This document shows, one piece after another, positions 35,955-42,729 of a stretch of 64,000 bases of DNA; position 1 is the first letter of the stretch; every line of letters begins with the position of its first letter. The stretch lies in assembly GCF_000316625.1 (NCBI RefSeq), contig NC_019676.1:3614501-3678500 (forward strand), in the 5' to 3' direction. The position numbers and the translations under genes were made by a program. The notes beneath the pieces were generated by a model. The model made no database searches. It saw only the letters and a program-made list of their open reading frames with translations, and was not told the origin of the DNA. Origin of the DNA: Nostoc sp. PCC 7107. GTDB taxonomy: Bacteria > Cyanobacteriota > Cyanobacteriia > Cyanobacteriales > Nostocaceae.

Positions 35955-36365
35955 TTACATATAATGTTCGTCATCATCGTCATAAATATCGCTATCTTCG
36001 TAATCTTGTTCAGTCACAACTTCAGATTCGACTGTGACAGCAGTAAGTAAATTTCTAAACTGTGGCATAGAAGGAGCAGTTGGGTTTAAACCCTGTGCTT
36101 TTAAAAATTCAGCCGTAGCATCCCATTCTTGACGTAATTTCTTAAGCTTGACTTCTAACTCTATACACTCGGAGCGGATTTTATTTCTCTCGCTGTAAAG
36201 CTCGTCAGCAGTTTTACCAACAATTCTTTTGGCTTTTTCTCTCAAATTACTGACAATTTCTTCGAGAGATTCTTCTTCTGCCAGTTCAACAGAGAAACCA
36301 ATTCTCTCATTGCTGTAATTGCCAATTGAAATCAAAAAGTGAGCATGAATTGTTTTAATTTTCAT
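35955..36365 (-). CDS. Hypothetical coiled-coil protein, paralogue of the gene at 36697
   Basis: A 136-residue protein with an N-terminal beta-rich part (IGNYSNERIGFSVELAEEESLEE), a coiled coil (about 45-100) and an acidic tail (DSDIYDDDDEHY). The N-terminal 50 residues resemble those of the 92-residue protein at 36697-36975, so the two arose by duplication. Similar GNY...EVEEGE starts occur in phage and plasmid proteins, from memory. Its ATG overlaps the upstream stop (ATGA). Confidence 0.6.
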   Translation of the reverse strand: MKIKTIHAHFLISIGNYSNERIGFSVELAEEESLEEIVSNLREKAKRIVGKTADELYSERNKIRSECIELEVKLKKLRQEWDATAEFLKAQGLNPTAPSMPQFRNLLTAVTVESEVVTEQDYEDSDIYDDDDEHYM

Positions 36366-36673
36366 AATGTCCTCCGATTTTTTGTGCGGTAATTACAACG
36401 TTGCTCTAATAGTCCTGTGGCATCTTCCCAACTTTGGATGAGGGTGGCTGCATCATCACCGTAAAATATTTGTGTATCACCGTTTTGCCATGTCACAACT
36501 GCAACACGGGTAGGTAAGTTCTCAAACTGAATTTGGCGAATTTGGGCCAGATTAATCCAGCCAGCAGCAGGCAATTTACAGCTAAACACTGATGGGGTAT
36601 TGACTATGGTGTGCATTTTGGTAATCTGACAATGGTACAAATTCTGCGATCGCAGCGGCTTCATTCTCCTCAC
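36362..36673 (-). CDS. Hypothetical protein of the accessory region
   Basis: Up to 103 residues from a GTG at 36673, or 84 from ATG 36616 (MHTIVNTP). The core WINLAQIRQIQFE...AVVTWQNGDTQIFYG...DAATLIQSW looks like a small beta-sheet protein that could be a regulatory or PH-like domain. The stop overlaps the next start by four bases, so it is in an operon with the flanking paralogous pair. No function is recognised. Confidence 0.55.
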   Translation of the reverse strand: MRRMKPLRSQNLYHCQITKMHTIVNTPSVFSCKLPAAGWINLAQIRQIQFENLPTRVAVVTWQNGDTQIFYGDDAATLIQSWEDATGLLEQRCNYRTKNRRTL

Positions 36674-36696
36674 TGCGATCGCATCAAAAATGAGCG

Positions 36697-36975
36697 TTAG
36701 AAACTGTCAGGAATACCGTCATCCTCTGGCCGAGGTGATTTAGCCGCGGTTACTTGTTGTTGAAGTTCACGTAATTCCTGTTTGAGTCGCCTGATGCTTG
36801 CCTCATACTGGTCGCATATCTCTTCTCTGATTTTTCGTTCCACTGTTTCCATGACACGCGAGATTGATTCTTCTACGTCATCCCCTTCCTCTACTTCGGC
36901 AAATAGGGACAATTTCTTATTTTCGTAGTTCCCCAGGTTGAGAACCCGTTCATAATTAATGCTTTTGATTTCCAT
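36697..36975 (-). CDS. Hypothetical protein, paralogue of the gene at 35955
   Basis: A 92-residue protein: YERVLNLGNYENKKLSLFAE, an acidic EVEEGDDVEES stretch, then a coiled coil ending PRPEDDGIPDSF. It is similar in its first half to the 136-residue protein downstream. It ends 24 bases before the next gene. Function is unknown. Confidence 0.6.
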   Translation of the reverse strand: MEIKSINYERVLNLGNYENKKLSLFAEVEEGDDVEESISRVMETVERKIREEICDQYEASIRRLKQELRELQQQVTAAKSPRPEDDGIPDSF

Positions 36976-36983
36976 AGTTGGCG

Positions 36984-37175
36984 CTATCCTTGAACCTCTA
37001 CAGGTTTGTCAAAAAGAACTTTAAAATCGGTTTTGGGCATATATTTTCGTAAGAATTTCAAATGGTCTTCTGCATCAGCGCGGTTGAAAAATCTGGCGAC
37101 GCAGACATACGTTTCATCAGACTCACGACGGCAGAAAACCGCCCAATCTCTAGAATTGAGAACGTTGACAGTCAT
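36984..37175 (-). CDS. Small hypothetical protein, 63 residues
   Basis: Reads MTVNVLNSRDWAVFCRR and then ARFFNRADAEDHLKFLRK. This layout (a short strand with WAVF, then ADAEDHLKFL) looks like a small alpha/beta domain of the kind found in plasmid-borne proteins. It starts the minus-strand group of four genes (37175 to 35955). Confidence 0.55.
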   Translation of the reverse strand: MTVNVLNSRDWAVFCRRESDETYVCVARFFNRADAEDHLKFLRKYMPKTDFKVLFDKPVEVQG

Positions 37176-37660
37176 AATCTAAAATCCAAATTTTTGAAGA
37201 AAGCCAGCACAAACTAAACACAAGTGCTTGTGCTGGTGTGAACGGAACGATTTACAAAAGCTGATTATCAAGGAATCGCCAGTGAGGTGTTCACTGGCAA
37301 TGATGAAAATTGTTAAAAGTGCCTTGTAAGATTTTTCGTCTAAATTGCCTCCAACTACTAAAGGACATGACTGTATAGGTGCAACTGTGAAGTGTGAAGC
37401 ACCAAAGAATTTCTGTGTGAATTGTGAGTTTAGGTTGTTTCCGCTGCGGTGGCAATTCGCCTAGTGCTGCGGTGGTGGCTCCTGATTTTGCCCTCACGGG
37501 CATAAAAGCAATGTGAGGGGGGAGCGATTCTTTTCGTACGTGAAAAATGTATATCTTTATTTTTCACGTATGATATATTCTTGTCAAGAGCAGACGGCAA
37601 TAAATCACGTATAGAAAAATAAATCACGTATAATTGACATGAAAAGTAAAGTAATAACCA
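37176..37660. other. Divergent control region between the minus group and the RHH gene
   Basis: 485 bases with no convincing gene. The right half (37537-37634) holds four TCACGTA-type boxes next to the RHH gene. Open frames here on the minus strand look random. It should contain both divergent promoters. Confidence 0.5.
37537..37634 (+). promoter_or_regulatory. Four TCACGTA boxes upstream of the RHH gene
   Basis: TACGTGAAAAA (37537, inverted), TTTTTCACGTATGAT (37560), TAAATCACGTATAGA (37601) and TAAATCACGTATAAT (37620). The last two are 19 bases apart, and the last covers a TATAAT at 37629-37634. This is the expected form of an autoregulated operator for a ribbon-helix-helix protein. Confidence 0.6.
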
Positions 37661-37873
37661 ATGGGAAGAGCCAGAAAGGTAAACCAGTCAGAGGAACTGG
37701 TAAATGCAACAGTCCGTATTCCGACCGAGGAATGGAACAAGATAAAGCAGAAAGCCAATCAGATGGGCATGACCAGGACGGATCTATTCAGGGCTATAGC
37801 TCAGGAGAAGATTTATTTAGCAGAATCGAATCCCTTATCACAGGAGAAGATTTTGATTCTGGAAAAGTCCTAG
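37661..37873 (+). CDS. Ribbon-helix-helix (CopG/Arc-type) DNA-binding protein
   Basis: A 70-residue protein. VNATVRIPTEEWNKIKQK is the strand plus first helix of an RHH fold, and MGMTRTDLFRAIAQEKI the second helix. It should bind the repeated boxes upstream as a dimer. A second reading frame overlaps its whole length and extends to 38046, so it may be the first half of a frameshifted or overlapping pair. Confidence 0.75.
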   Translation: MGRARKVNQSEELVNATVRIPTEEWNKIKQKANQMGMTRTDLFRAIAQEKIYLAESNPLSQEKILILEKS

Positions 37874-38046
37874 AAGCCCTTAGCCTAATCAGGGAAGCGC
37901 ATCTATCCTATGTACGCGCACATAAGCAAAGACTTGAGAATAGGCTGAATGAGGCTAAAGAAAACGAAGTTGATTTTCTAAAATCCTGTGACCTGCTAGA
38001 GCAGAAAATCCAGGTTTTTATGGACAAAACAGAAACCAAAGATTAA
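37732..38046 (+). CDS. Coiled-coil protein overlapping the RHH gene in another frame
   Basis: From ATG 37732 (MEQDKAESQ), 104 residues. The part downstream of the RHH stop (GKVLEALSLIREAHLSYVRA...RLENRLNEAKENEVDFL) is clearly protein-like and helical. No start codon lies between 37732 and that part. The protein therefore either starts inside the RHH gene or is made by a -1 frameshift from it. A rho-independent terminator follows. Confidence 0.5.
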   Translation: MEQDKAESQSDGHDQDGSIQGYSSGEDLFSRIESLITGEDFDSGKVLEALSLIREAHLSYVRAHKQRLENRLNEAKENEVDFLKSCDLLEQKIQVFMDKTETKD

Positions 38047-38082
38047 ACCGTCTTTACCTGTATTGGTGAGGACGGTTTTTTA
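38045..38082 (+). terminator. Terminator after the RHH/coiled-coil pair
   Basis: AAACCGTC (38045-38052) and GACGGTTT (38071-38078) with an 18-base loop and a T-run. It overlaps the end of the coiled-coil gene by two bases. Confidence 0.8.
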
Positions 38083-38240
38083 ATGAGATCGTGTTTGTTG
38101 GTGCTGCTGTGTTGTGCGATTGCCACTTCAATCAATCTTAGGTTTGCTTATGTCTAAACACAACAAATACGGGTATCTTCTGATGCTTGCACCGAGTCTA
38201 CCCGTAGATGCTGGATTGATAACCTATTCAATCCAAGTTC

Positions 38241-38654
38241 ATGCCAAATTTAACCGATTTGAAGAAAAAATTACTAGAGGTACACGAGATGCAGCTGCAA
38301 ATTGCAAAGAAAAAAGCTGCTCTCATAGAAACACAATCAGCACTGGAAAAACAGATGCGAGAAGTATCTCAGAAACAATCCAGTCTGGACAGGTTGATGC
38401 AGCAGACACGGCAGATGGAGCTATCGCTGCAACAACAAATAAACAAGGAACAGCCAAAGAGAGAAACACAAATACATTCAGTAAGTTACAAACCTGCAAA
38501 CAAGAAACTCCAACAAGAGTTACTTACTTTACTACACGGCAACACGGAGATTGCCACTCGCCTGCTACAACAGCAACAGAATCTCAATCCAGGGTATTCA
38601 GCCGACTGGTATTTAGAGAAAGTAATACACGACTTGAAACGCGATCGCCAATAA
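38241..38654 (+). CDS. Hypothetical coiled-coil protein, 137 residues
   Basis: Residues 1-85 are a long Gln/Lys/Glu-rich coiled coil. The rest has QELLTLLHGNTEIATRLLQQ and NPGYSADWYLEKVIHDLKRDR, a short helical domain that resembles C-terminal parts of cyanobacterial plasmid proteins. The ATG (MPNLTDLKKK) is well placed. The competing frame from 38114 is low-complexity and is rejected. Function is unknown. Confidence 0.6.
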   Translation: MPNLTDLKKKLLEVHEMQLQIAKKKAALIETQSALEKQMREVSQKQSSLDRLMQQTRQMELSLQQQINKEQPKRETQIHSVSYKPANKKLQQELLTLLHGNTEIATRLLQQQQNLNPGYSADWYLEKVIHDLKRDRQ

Positions 38655-38806
38655 CCAATCAATTGCGATCGCACTCAGCACTCAGCACTAAAGTTGAGCG
38701 ATCGCAGTTTAATTGCCGCTGACTGAGTTAAAAAAAACATCAGCTATTTTTTAAAAACTAAAAACCACCCCGCGCGGAGTGGCTTGGATTTCTACCTAAA
38801 CGAATT

Positions 38807-39511
38807 ATGCCAGGAAATCAAACATTACAAAAGCTCCAATGGACGGAGCAAAATGACGCATTCTGCCTAGAAAATAAAATCGCCCCCGCTGCACAATTCC
38901 TATGGCGATACCTTGTAGCTGAAGGTTTGGGGACAGAAATAGAAATTGACCTCACCGACTTCAACAAACAAGTCACCAAACACCGAGGTAAAGGTTATTG
39001 TCGGCTGACCTTGAAAAATGCACTTGCCCAACTCGAACAGCACCGGGTAGTAAATATCATTCGGCAATACACATGGAAGATAGTCAAAATTGTTACTCGC
39101 CCCTTAGATTGGCTCAACCCGAAAAAAAACTTCCCACACCGAAATCAAAATTACAATTTACAGCCCTCAAATGATTTATCTGCTGTAGAGGGGGAGAGCA
39201 GCAGCAGCAATGATCATCTTAGGGACGAGATGATAGCCGAATGTGAAGAAATTCTCAGTGAATGCGAAAAAGCGGGTATCACATTTAACCCTGAACAATC
39301 ACCAGAAATTTTAGAATACAGCCTTGAGGATGTGAAGAGTGCGATCGTACTTTTCCACAGCCGCGGCGGCCATGAAAAAGATTGGCGCGGTAGGCCAAAA
39401 ATTTGTAACCCTCAAGGCTGGTTACTCAGTTGCTTGAGAAAGGGTTATTACCTGCTACCTGAGAGTTGGAGCTTTGGCGGGTTACTTGCAGCGCTGGGAG
39501 TCACATTATGA
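38807..39511 (+). CDS. Replication- or DNA-associated hypothetical protein
   Basis: A 234-residue protein. The N-terminal half (AAQFLWRYLVAEGLG...ITRHRGKGYCR-like region and LKNALAQLEQHRVVNII) looks like a winged-helix DNA-binding domain as in plasmid replication or regulatory proteins. The C-terminal half has CNPQGWLLSCLRKGYYL, seen in other cyanobacterial mobile-element proteins from memory. It overlaps the next gene by ATGA. A replication role is inferred only. Confidence 0.5.
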   Translation: MPGNQTLQKLQWTEQNDAFCLENKIAPAAQFLWRYLVAEGLGTEIEIDLTDFNKQVTKHRGKGYCRLTLKNALAQLEQHRVVNIIRQYTWKIVKIVTRPLDWLNPKKNFPHRNQNYNLQPSNDLSAVEGESSSSNDHLRDEMIAECEEILSECEKAGITFNPEQSPEILEYSLEDVKSAIVLFHSRGGHEKDWRGRPKICNPQGWLLSCLRKGYYLLPESWSFGGLLAALGVTL

Positions 39512-40035
39512 TTTCTCAGTTAAGCCTTTTCAACCTTGACAACTACACCAACTACAACCCACAAGAAGAACCACCAGACCCAGACGATTACCAAACACTC
39601 GAACAATACGAATACGCCTGGAAGCAATGGGAGAAGAAATTCCCGCACCTGGTAGCCGAAACGACTGCTATGACTGTTCTGGAACAGGATACAACAGCCA
39701 GGACAATTATCAGTGATGACTCGCAAAAAATTGTGGGCGATCGCCAATTAGATGTTCTGGAACGTGATACCAATCACCCCGTTCCAGAACAAACCGTTCC
39801 AGAACATCTTCAATGGGTAGAAAAGTATTCCCCATCTAAACGGAAAGACAATCATTACTATCGCTACTGTTACAAGGTGAGTGGCAAGATTCAGCATCGG
39901 CATATTCCCGGCGGTAACGTGCGCTCATCAATTACCCTGGCGCGGAAACAGCACATCGAGGAGGCCATAGCTGATGGTCAAACCCCGTCCGAAATCGAAA
40001 AAATCATTCATTCCTGGCGTGAATTAAAAAAATGA
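39508..40035 (+). CDS. Hypothetical protein coupled to the upstream gene
   Basis: 175 residues from ATG 39508, which overlaps the upstream TGA by four bases; an in-frame upstream start exists but is unlikely. An acidic N-terminus, a repeated VLEQD/VLERD/VPEQ/VPEH stretch (residues about 56-100) and a basic C-terminal domain (WVEKYSPSKRKDNHYYRY...HIPGGN) that may bind nucleic acid. The C-terminal domain appears in other cyanobacterial phage-like proteins from memory. Confidence 0.55.
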   Translation: MISQLSLFNLDNYTNYNPQEEPPDPDDYQTLEQYEYAWKQWEKKFPHLVAETTAMTVLEQDTTARTIISDDSQKIVGDRQLDVLERDTNHPVPEQTVPEHLQWVEKYSPSKRKDNHYYRYCYKVSGKIQHRHIPGGNVRSSITLARKQHIEEAIADGQTPSEIEKIIHSWRELKK

Positions 40036-40060
40036 AGTGTAAATTTCATTCATCCATGAA

Positions 40061-40103
40061 AAATGCGATCGCGCCACTACTCGGAAGCAGAGCGATCGCA
40101 TTT
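40061..40103. terminator. Bidirectional hairpin between convergent genes
   Basis: Perfect 12-base arms AAATGCGATCGC and GCGATCGCATTT, each containing a HIP1 octamer, around 19 bases. It separates the plus-strand pair from the minus-strand integrase group and could stop transcription from both sides, though T-runs are short. Confidence 0.6.
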
Positions 40104-40111
40104 GCTAGATG

Positions 40112-40282
40112 TTAATCACTAGAGTTATTTACTGGTGTCATTGTAAGGCATTCATCAACTTCATCCCAGGCATCATTGGACAAGCCTTCTAGTGTCGCCG
40201 CCAAATCACGGGGGTGTTTAAAATCCGCTAAAACGGCTCTAACGTAGAGTTCCTCAATTTTTTTGAATAGTTCGTATTTCAT
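40112..40282 (-). CDS. Small protein coupled to the integrase, 56 residues
   Basis: Reads MKYELFKKIEELYVRAVLAD and then an acidic tail. Its ATG overlaps the integrase stop (ATGA), so it is translated with the integrase. Small proteins next to tyrosine recombinases are often directionality factors or excisionases, but this one is acidic and shows no winged-helix motif, so that role is only a guess. Confidence 0.6.
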   Translation of the reverse strand: MKYELFKKIEELYVRAVLADFKHPRDLAATLEGLSNDAWDEVDECLTMTPVNNSSD

Positions 40283-40884
40283 AAAGTAGCGATCGCCTCT
40301 CTAACATCGTCGTCACTGACCTCGATGTACTGGGAAAGTACTTTTAAATCAGTGTGTCCAGTGATTTTTTTAATAGTTGCTAGATTGATGCCTTTCTTAG
40401 CTAAATGCGTAATAAAACTCCGGCGGGTGCTGTGGGTGCTAATGCCCTTGGCTGATAATCCCGCTTTTTCAACGGCAGTACGTAAAATCGCATCTGCCCA
40501 TCTCAAGCTAATTGGTTTGTCTCCGTCCCGGCATGGAAACAGGAATAATGAGTCATTGTCTGGTTTGTATGCAAGCAATAGCTCTTTTAAAACAGGATGT
40601 ACAGGTACTTGTCTATTCTTCCGTTTGGCATTAGGGTTAGCTTTTGACTTGCTGTTGGGACTGGCTTTTCGTGTCCTGGCCCGAAAGTTAATATAATCCC
40701 TGGGTGTGCCGTTGTCGTCGTAGACATCAACTATACGCAGCTGTACCAAAGCACCCCAACGTTCACCCGTATACCATGCCAAATCAAAAAGTAGTTTGTA
40801 CTTCCGGCTTCTGATTGATTTGCGAATTTTTGAATAATCAGTTTCGCTGAGAATAGCCGCTTGCCCTTCTCTGTCGTTTTTCAT
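40279..40884 (-). CDS. Minimal tyrosine recombinase (phage-type integrase)
   Basis: A 201-residue catalytic domain. The active-site set is complete: Arg42 (TGERWGALVQL), a Lys in the beta-hairpin region, His151-x-x-Arg154 (STHSTRRSF), His177 (TGHTD) and the nucleophile Tyr186 (LSQYIE). It lacks the N-terminal core-binding and arm-binding domains of lambda-type integrases. A large inverted repeat lies 23 bases before its start. It marks this as an integrated element; activity is possible. Confidence 0.92.
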   Translation of the reverse strand: MKNDREGQAAILSETDYSKIRKSIRSRKYKLLFDLAWYTGERWGALVQLRIVDVYDDNGTPRDYINFRARTRKASPNSKSKANPNAKRKNRQVPVHPVLKELLLAYKPDNDSLFLFPCRDGDKPISLRWADAILRTAVEKAGLSAKGISTHSTRRSFITHLAKKGINLATIKKITGHTDLKVLSQYIEVSDDDVREAIATL

Positions 40885-40907
40885 TCAGTTTATTTTTCCT
40901 CTTCACT

Positions 40908-40944
40908 GTTCCGGTTTAACCATGCTCAGAGGTTAAATCGGAAC
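40908..40944. repeat. 14-base inverted repeat beside the integrase (possible recombination site)
   Basis: GTTCCGGTTTAACC (40908-40921) and GGTTAAATCGGAAC (40931-40944) are complementary at 13 of 14 positions, with a 9-base spacer ATGCTCAGA. Recombinase core sites have 11-14-base arms around 6-9 bases, so it could be the crossover site. It could also be an operator for the integrase gene. Confidence 0.5.
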
Positions 40945-41104
40945 ATTTCTTTTTTCAACTATTAACTAAATATCGCTCAATCGTAATCATGGTAATACTT
41001 TTACGCCATCAGTAATACTTCTGCTTTTACATAAAACTGGAAGATTTACGGTTAATTGAAAGCCGAACAAAATAGATTTATCACATCAAAATAAATTTTG
41101 CTTC

Positions 41105-41455
41105 ATGGCGCAAATTACGGATCTAACTTGGCAGCAAATAGAAACGGCATCGACTCTCAGCGACCTAATACAAATCGACCCGACACACGGCGTAATGATT
41201 AAAGTTTCCGCACTACTAGCAAATCCCGTAACCGCTAAATCTGCCAGTGGTGTAGTTGAAACATTATTTGAATTACTAAAAATTGCCAATTCTGCACAAA
41301 CAACCGTCAACGTAGGTCAAACAATTGGGGAGAGATTATCTGCATTTCCTCAACTAGTTAGCGGTACAGCTATCAATGGTTATGTACAACAATCAGCCCA
41401 AATAGTTGTAAGAACCCCACTAGCAACCAGTGGTATTAGTGGGGTTTCTAACTAA
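41105..41455 (+). CDS. Unknown eight-gene operon, gene 1 (116 residues)
   Basis: A small protein rich in Thr, Ser, Ala and Val, with an N-terminal helix (ITDLTWQQIETASTLSDLIQ) and no signal peptide. The composition is like structural or virion proteins, but I recognise no family. Its stop directly abuts the next ATG. First gene of a tightly packed group reaching 46348. Confidence 0.6.
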   Translation: MAQITDLTWQQIETASTLSDLIQIDPTHGVMIKVSALLANPVTAKSASGVVETLFELLKIANSAQTTVNVGQTIGERLSAFPQLVSGTAINGYVQQSAQIVVRTPLATSGISGVSN

Positions 41456-42106
41456 ATGGCAGATAAAAAAAGTATATTTCGCAATGTGAACGTATTGCGA
41501 GAAATTAACGCAGAGAACACCACAGGAGTAGTTGATTTTTACCAGCCTGGATGGTTATCACCTGAAGATGTTCAAAATAATTTTAGATACAGTGGTTTTA
41601 TTACCTCTCTGCGTTTAACAATTGACATTACTAGTATTAGTTCACTCGTTTCTATTCCAGTTGATAGTTTGGCGACTGATACTGAAATAGCAACAGCAAC
41701 AGAAGAAACATTTACAGGTAATGCTAAAAAATGCTTGTGCTTTTATGCCAGGACAAGTAACACACCATTAATTAAAATTGCCGACATTTATTTATTTAAT
41801 CAACGCCCTTACTATTACGTTGATTTGTTGCCTTACCTAACCAGTAACGGAACATTTGATATTGCTCCAGATACGATACTCAGCTATCAAATGCGTGATG
41901 CTGGATATGGTTTGTTATCAGGTGATGATAGATTAATTCTTCTGGGTACAGTCGTTGAAGAAGCGCCAGAAACACAATTAGAAAGTACAACGATTATTAA
42001 TAACGGCACTAGTTCTAGTAGTGTAATTGACCTTTCATCAATTAACAGTGCTATTGCCACACTACAAACAAGCATTAATAGTATTAACGATTTATTAGGT
42101 GCGTAA
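41456..42106 (+). CDS. Unknown eight-gene operon, gene 2 (216 residues)
   Basis: Ser/Thr/Asn-rich, probably beta-rich in the first two thirds (FITSLRLTIDITSISSLVSI...YYYVDLLPYLTSNGTFDI), with a C-terminal short coiled coil (SSINSAIATLQTSINSIND). Such a beta domain plus trimer-like coil is typical of tail or fibre-type proteins. No recognised family; starts at the first base after gene 1. Confidence 0.6.
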   Translation: MADKKSIFRNVNVLREINAENTTGVVDFYQPGWLSPEDVQNNFRYSGFITSLRLTIDITSISSLVSIPVDSLATDTEIATATEETFTGNAKKCLCFYARTSNTPLIKIADIYLFNQRPYYYVDLLPYLTSNGTFDIAPDTILSYQMRDAGYGLLSGDDRLILLGTVVEEAPETQLESTTIINNGTSSSSVIDLSSINSAIATLQTSINSINDLLGA

Positions 42107-42107
42107 T

Positions 42108-42728
42108 ATGCCGATTACTGTTGACGATAATGATTTTCCTGCTAGTTACGATACTACGCTGAATTTAGTACAAATTACAAAAACTCTTGCTCATCTTGTC
42201 AAAAAAATAACTGGTAAAACTGCATGGACAGATTACCCAACCAAAAACCTAGAAGAGTTAAAAGCTTCCATTGATAGCATCAATAGTATTTCAAGACCGC
42301 GTATTCTTTGGAAAACAACTCAGGCACAAAATTTTACTATTGGGACTTCAACGACAACACTATATACAATTACTATTCCAGCGGGTACTTGCTCTATTGA
42401 TAGTATTCTAAAACTTTATGTAGATTTTCAAGGCTCGAATACTACTAATACAAGAACTTTTTATGTTAGCTGTAATAGTATCATGCTCACTACTATTAAC
42501 CCAGCCCAAAATACATGGTATCCCTTTCGTAAAGCTATATCTTTTAATGGCTCACTCAGCCAACCTAGAACTAATGCTCTTGGACTTGGTGGATTCTCTT
42601 CTAATAGCGGTAGTTCTATTAATAGCTTCGCTGATTTTTCGCAAGAGCAAACAATATTAATCAGAGGTTCTGCATCTGTGGCGAATGAATCAATTTTTAT
42701 TGAAAGTGGCTATTTGGAATTAATTTAG
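42108..42728 (+). CDS. Unknown eight-gene operon, gene 3 (206 residues)
   Basis: From ATG 42108 (MPITVDDNDF), one base after the stop of gene 2. An N-terminal short helical part and KITGKTAWTDYP, then a long Ser/Thr/Asn-rich beta region ending IFIESGYLELI. This looks like a jelly-roll or other beta-sandwich outer protein, by composition only. No catalytic motif. Confidence 0.6.
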   Translation: MPITVDDNDFPASYDTTLNLVQITKTLAHLVKKITGKTAWTDYPTKNLEELKASIDSINSISRPRILWKTTQAQNFTIGTSTTTLYTITIPAGTCSIDSILKLYVDFQGSNTTNTRTFYVSCNSIMLTTINPAQNTWYPFRKAISFNGSLSQPRTNALGLGGFSSNSGSSINSFADFSQEQTILIRGSASVANESIFIESGYLELI

Positions 42729-42729
42729 C

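Noticed and set aside
37291-37627. Minus-strand frames of 65-70 codons upstream of the RHH gene
   Set aside because: They cover the operator-like boxes and look random in composition.
38114-38722. 202-codon frame overlapping the coiled-coil gene
   Set aside because: Low-complexity translation of another frame; the 137-residue frame at 38241 has the better protein-like pattern.
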